From the NCBI GenBank assembly GCA_937864895.1, contig CALMDF010000124.1, positions 1 through 6,790 of the forward strand: 6,790 nt of DNA, written 5' to 3'. Positions 5,768 to 6,790 of this stretch are shown here, in pieces. A program made the translations under genes and the position numbers. Within the stretch, counting starts at the first letter, position 1, and each line of letters opens with the position of its first letter. This DNA comes from an uncultured Holophagales bacterium (GTDB lineage: Bacteria; Acidobacteriota; Thermoanaerobaculia; UBA5066). A model generated the notes under the pieces. That model worked only from the letters and a program-made list of their open reading frames with translations. It was not told the DNA's origin and did not search any database.

Positions 5768-6790
5768 CTACGTTAGCACCCGCGAGGCGTCGGCGAGAGG
5801 TTGGAGGAGGCCCGCGAGCCGCGTCACCCTCCGTCCCGCCGAGGACCTCTTCGCCGCCACCGCGACCGCCCGGCGGTCGCCCACGAGGACGACGAGCTTC
5901 TTGCCGCGGGTCACGGCGGTGTAGAGGAGGTTCCTCTCGAGCATCGCGTAGTGGGTCATGGCGAGCGGGATGACGACGGCGGGGTACTCCGACCCCTGCG
6001 ACTTGTGGATCGTCGTCGCCCAAGCCAGCTGGAGGACGTCGAGCGAGGCGAAGTCGTAGACGACCTCCCGCCCGTCGAAGGAAACGCGGACCTCCCCCTC
6101 GTCGAGGTCGACGGCCGTCACGAGTCCGAGGTCGCCGTTGTAGACCTCGCGGTCGTAGTCGTTCTCCACCTGCATGACCCGGTCGCCCGGGGCCAGCTCC
6201 TGCCCGAACCGGGAGACGCGCGGCGCGCCGCCCGGGTTGAGGGCCTTTCCGAGCGCCTCGTTCAGCGCCCGGGCGCCGAGCGGCCCGCGGTGGACCGGGA
6301 CGAGGACCTGCACGTCGCGCCGCGGGTCGAGGCCGAAGCGCCGGGGAATCCGCTCGGAGACGACCTCGACGACGCGGCGGGCCGCTTCCTCCGGCTCCCT
6401 GGCGTCGAAGAAGAAGAGGTCGGTGCCGGGCGGGTTCGTCAGGTCGGGGAGGTGCCCCTCTCGGATCCGGTGCGCCCCCACGACGATCCGGCTCTCGGCC
6501 GCCTGCCGGAAGACTTCCGTGAGGCGGATCGACGGGAGGGCCCCTGACTCGAGGAGGTCGCGCAGGACCTGCCCCGGCCCGACGCTCGGCAGCTGGTCCG
6601 CGTCGCCGACGAGGAGGAGGGCCGCCGAGGGCGGCATCGCCTCGAGGAGCGCTCGCGCGAGGAGGACGTCGATCATCGAGACCTCGTCCACGACGACGAG
6701 GTCGGCCTCGAGAGGGTTGTCGCGTCCGCGCCGGAAGCGGCCCGTCGACGGGTCGACCTCGAGGAGGCGGTGGATCGTCTTCGCCTCCAT
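5768..6790 (-). CDS. recD2: RecD2-type SF1B DNA helicase, C-terminal part (N-terminus beyond window)
   Basis: Partial gene: 340 C-terminal residues and a TAG stop are visible. The methionine at the window edge is internal, because it lies in the block [11 protein letters not shown], which sits mid-protein in RecD2/YrrC homologues (about 700-800 residues). Visible helicase motifs are Walker [11 protein letters not shown] (32-41, acidic pair D35-E36), motif [19 protein letters not shown] (58-73), motif IV LTEVFRQ (90-96), the [15 protein letters not shown] block, motif [10 protein letters not shown] (260-268) and motif [11 protein letters not shown] with arginine R295. RecD2 proteins are ATP-driven 5'-3' helicases acting outside RecBCD, linked to DNA repair and replication-fork maintenance. 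The Walker A loop and any N-terminal helix-hairpin-helix region lie outside the window. The iron-sulfur protein gene follows 22 bases downstream. RecD of a RecBCD complex is less likely given the [10 protein letters not shown] block. Confidence 0.92.
   Translation of the reverse strand: MEAKTIHRLLEVDPSTGRFRRGRDNPLEADLVVVDEVSMIDVLLARALLEAMPPSAALLLVGDADQLPSVGPGQVLRDLLESGALPSIRLTEVFRQAAESRIVVGAHRIREGHLPDLTNPPGTDLFFFDAREPEEAARRVVEVVSERIPRRFGLDPRRDVQVLVPVHRGPLGARALNEALGKALNPGGAPRVSRFGQELAPGDRVMQVENDYDREVYNGDLGLVTAVDLDEGEVRVSFDGREVVYDFASLDVLQLAWATTIHKSQGSEYPAVVIPLAMTHYAMLERNLLYTAVTRGKKLVVLVGDRRAVAVAAKRSSAGRRVTRLAGLLQPLADASRVLT

Noticed and set aside
5761..5768. GGCGCGCC palindrome at the helicase/iron-sulfur junction as a regulatory site.
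   Set aside because: An 8-base all-GC palindrome is not surprising at this base composition and lies between two genes that look cotranscribed.
4735..5973. Plus-strand open frame (412 codons) opposite the iron-sulfur protein and the helicase end.
   Set aside because: Low-complexity translation spanning the junction of two well-supported minus-strand genes; a GC-driven shadow.
6788..6790. ATG at the window edge as the start of the helicase gene.
   Set aside because: It falls inside a block conserved in the middle of RecD2 proteins, and the Walker A motif is missing upstream, so the gene continues past the window.
1..6790. Recurring CTCGAGGAGG-like words across the window, considered as a dispersed repeat or recognition site.
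   Set aside because: They fall inside coding sequence and follow from favoured codons for Leu-Leu-Glu runs (CTC CTC GAG) on the minus strand; copies have no regular spacing.
1..6790. tRNA, rRNA, CRISPR, insertion sequence or prophage elements.
   Set aside because: I saw no tRNA-like cloverleaf with a CCA end, no direct-repeat array, and no transposase or integrase motifs in any frame; the window is almost wholly covered by five ordinary genes.

Overview
This is a GC-rich bacterial segment (by eye about 70% G+C, with codon third positions almost all G or C). It carries parts or all of five protein genes packed tightly, with no RNA gene, mobile element or CRISPR array that I can see. The base composition and gene types would fit a high-GC environmental lineage such as Acidobacteriota or Myxococcota. 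That is only an impression; nothing here fixes the taxon.

Left part (1-2395, minus strand): an FAD-dependent oxidoreductase of the HemY / UDP-galactopyranose-mutase-like superfamily is followed, 49 bases downstream, by the first 292 codons of a thiamine-diphosphate enzyme. That enzyme resembles the ILVBL / 2-hydroxyacyl-CoA lyase 2 branch more than true acetolactate synthase. The two genes could share a transcript.

Middle (2396-4401): a compact divergent intergenic region leads rightward into a polytopic GT-C glycosyltransferase of the ArnT/PMT type, with a long C-terminal soluble tail. The oxidoreductase and the glycosyltransferase are divergent neighbours, and relatives of both are often seen with cell-envelope polysaccharide genes. 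A shared role in envelope glycan synthesis is a reasonable inference but is not shown by the sequence. The intergenic region holds AT-rich -10-like hexamers facing each way and a GC-rich inverted repeat. The oxidoreductase has no Shine-Dalgarno sequence, and its -10-like hexamer is placed as expected for a leaderless mRNA.

Right part (4435-6790, minus strand): the C-terminal 340 residues of a RecD2-type helicase are followed, 22 bases downstream, by a complete iron-sulfur protein with a strong Shine-Dalgarno sequence, so these two look like an operon. The iron-sulfur protein is the most unusual gene here. It has an N-terminal winged-helix-like region, a central domain with ten cysteines including a very dense cluster, and a classical two-[4Fe-4S] ferredoxin module. 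The glycosyltransferase and the iron-sulfur gene converge with only 33 bases between their stop codons.
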